Source: an uncultured Ruminococcus sp.
GTDB taxonomy: Bacteria; Bacillota; Clostridia; Oscillospirales; Ruminococcaceae
Assembly: GCA_900319195.1 (NCBI GenBank)
Contig: ONNL01000029.1
Coordinates: 1 to 13,608, forward strand
Reading direction: 5' to 3'
DNA: 13,608 bases
The notes under the pieces: model-generated
What the model was told of the DNA's origin: nothing
What the model saw: the letters and a program-made list of their open reading frames with translations, nothing else
Database searches by the model: none
Part shown: positions 13,345 through 13,608 of the stretch, piece after piece
How the letters are laid out: each line of letters begins with the position of its first letter
Numbering within the stretch: the first letter of the stretch is position 1
Made by a program: the position numbers and the translations under genes

Positions 13345-13608
13345 TTATTTTACGTCTCTCTTTTTGAAAAGAGCAAGTCCGCCAACGAATGTAATTACGA
13401 TAGCTGCAGCCGATATGATGTATATTCTCGTGAGATGATCATCATCATTTTCAACCACCGATGCAAGCATTCTGCCGACCTCATACCTTGCAAGTATCCT
13501 TGTTGCCTTTTCGTATTTGAGCAGTGTCGTGACACCTGCCGCAAACATATAAACAAGCGGAGTTATGCAGGTCACGGAATTGAATACCGCAGCCTTTCTC
13601 GAAAGTAC
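13345..13608 (-). CDS. ABC-2-like membrane permease, C-terminal fragment (start outside window)
   Basis: Eighty-seven codons remain open to the window edge, so the gene begins outside. The fragment ends with a hydrophobic helix (IYIISAAAIVITFVGGLALF) and a basic tail LFKKRDVK, the ending typical of ABC-2 type permeases. Another hydrophobic segment (ITPLVYMFAAGVTTLL) lies about 45 residues earlier. A GTG at 13575 exists but is internal to the open frame and has no reason to be the start. The gene lies 21 bp before the histidine kinase gene, so the two are probably co-transcribed, as in sensor-transporter modules for peptide or antibiotic resistance. The family call rests on a short fragment. 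Confidence 0.6.
   Translation of the reverse strand, partial: VLSRKAAVFNSVTCITPLVYMFAAGVTTLLKYEKATRILARYEVGRMLASVVENDDDHLTRIYIISAAAIVITFVGGLALFKKRDVK

Overview
The window reads as a chromosomal segment from a low-to-moderate-GC Firmicute of the class Clostridia, most like a Ruminococcus/Oscillospiraceae-type gut anaerobe. This is inferred from AGGAGG ribosome binding sites, TTTACA-17-TATAAT promoters, a NifS/NifU pair without the proteobacterial hscAB/fdx genes, an [FeFe]-hydrogenase maturase and Clostridia-style protein sequences. Every gene I can support lies on the minus strand, so transcription runs from high to low coordinates. Genes are packed tightly, with start/stop overlaps at most junctions. 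No tRNA, rRNA, CRISPR array, insertion sequence or phage gene was seen.

Region A (13608 to about 12400) is the tail of an upstream operon. It holds the last part of an ABC-2-like permease and a single-TM sensor histidine kinase with a GTG start. A weak hairpin and T-run follow the kinase.

Region B (about 12340 to 5962) is an iron-sulfur and sulfur-transfer operon: nifS (cysteine desulfurase), nifU (scaffold), nadA (quinolinate synthase, [4Fe-4S]), mnmA (tRNA 2-thiouridylase), hydE (radical SAM maturase of [FeFe] hydrogenase), a rhodanese-ThiF/MoeB fusion and an AANAT-like GNAT acetyltransferase. It has a near-consensus promoter, a leader of about 140 nt with nested inverted repeats, and a strong intrinsic terminator. 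Sulfur taken from cysteine by NifS could supply NifU clusters (for NadA and HydE), tRNA thiolation by MnmA and the rhodanese-E1 protein.

Region C (about 5890 to 1) is a second operon with its own promoter and a perfect 14-bp palindrome at the predicted transcription start. Order: a divergent cysteine synthase, a lipoprotein substrate-binding protein, a permease and an ATPase of the nitrate/sulfonate/taurine importer class, a four-TM Cys/Met-motif protein resembling DUF4418, an FtsX/MacB-type permease and its ATPase (cut by the window edge). The two operons look complementary: C probably acquires a sulfur compound and makes cysteine, B spends cysteine sulfur. The importer substrate and the job of the DUF4418-FtsX-ATPase trio cannot be read from the sequence. 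That trio, tied to a cysteine synthase and a single regulated promoter, is the best candidate here for an undescribed system.
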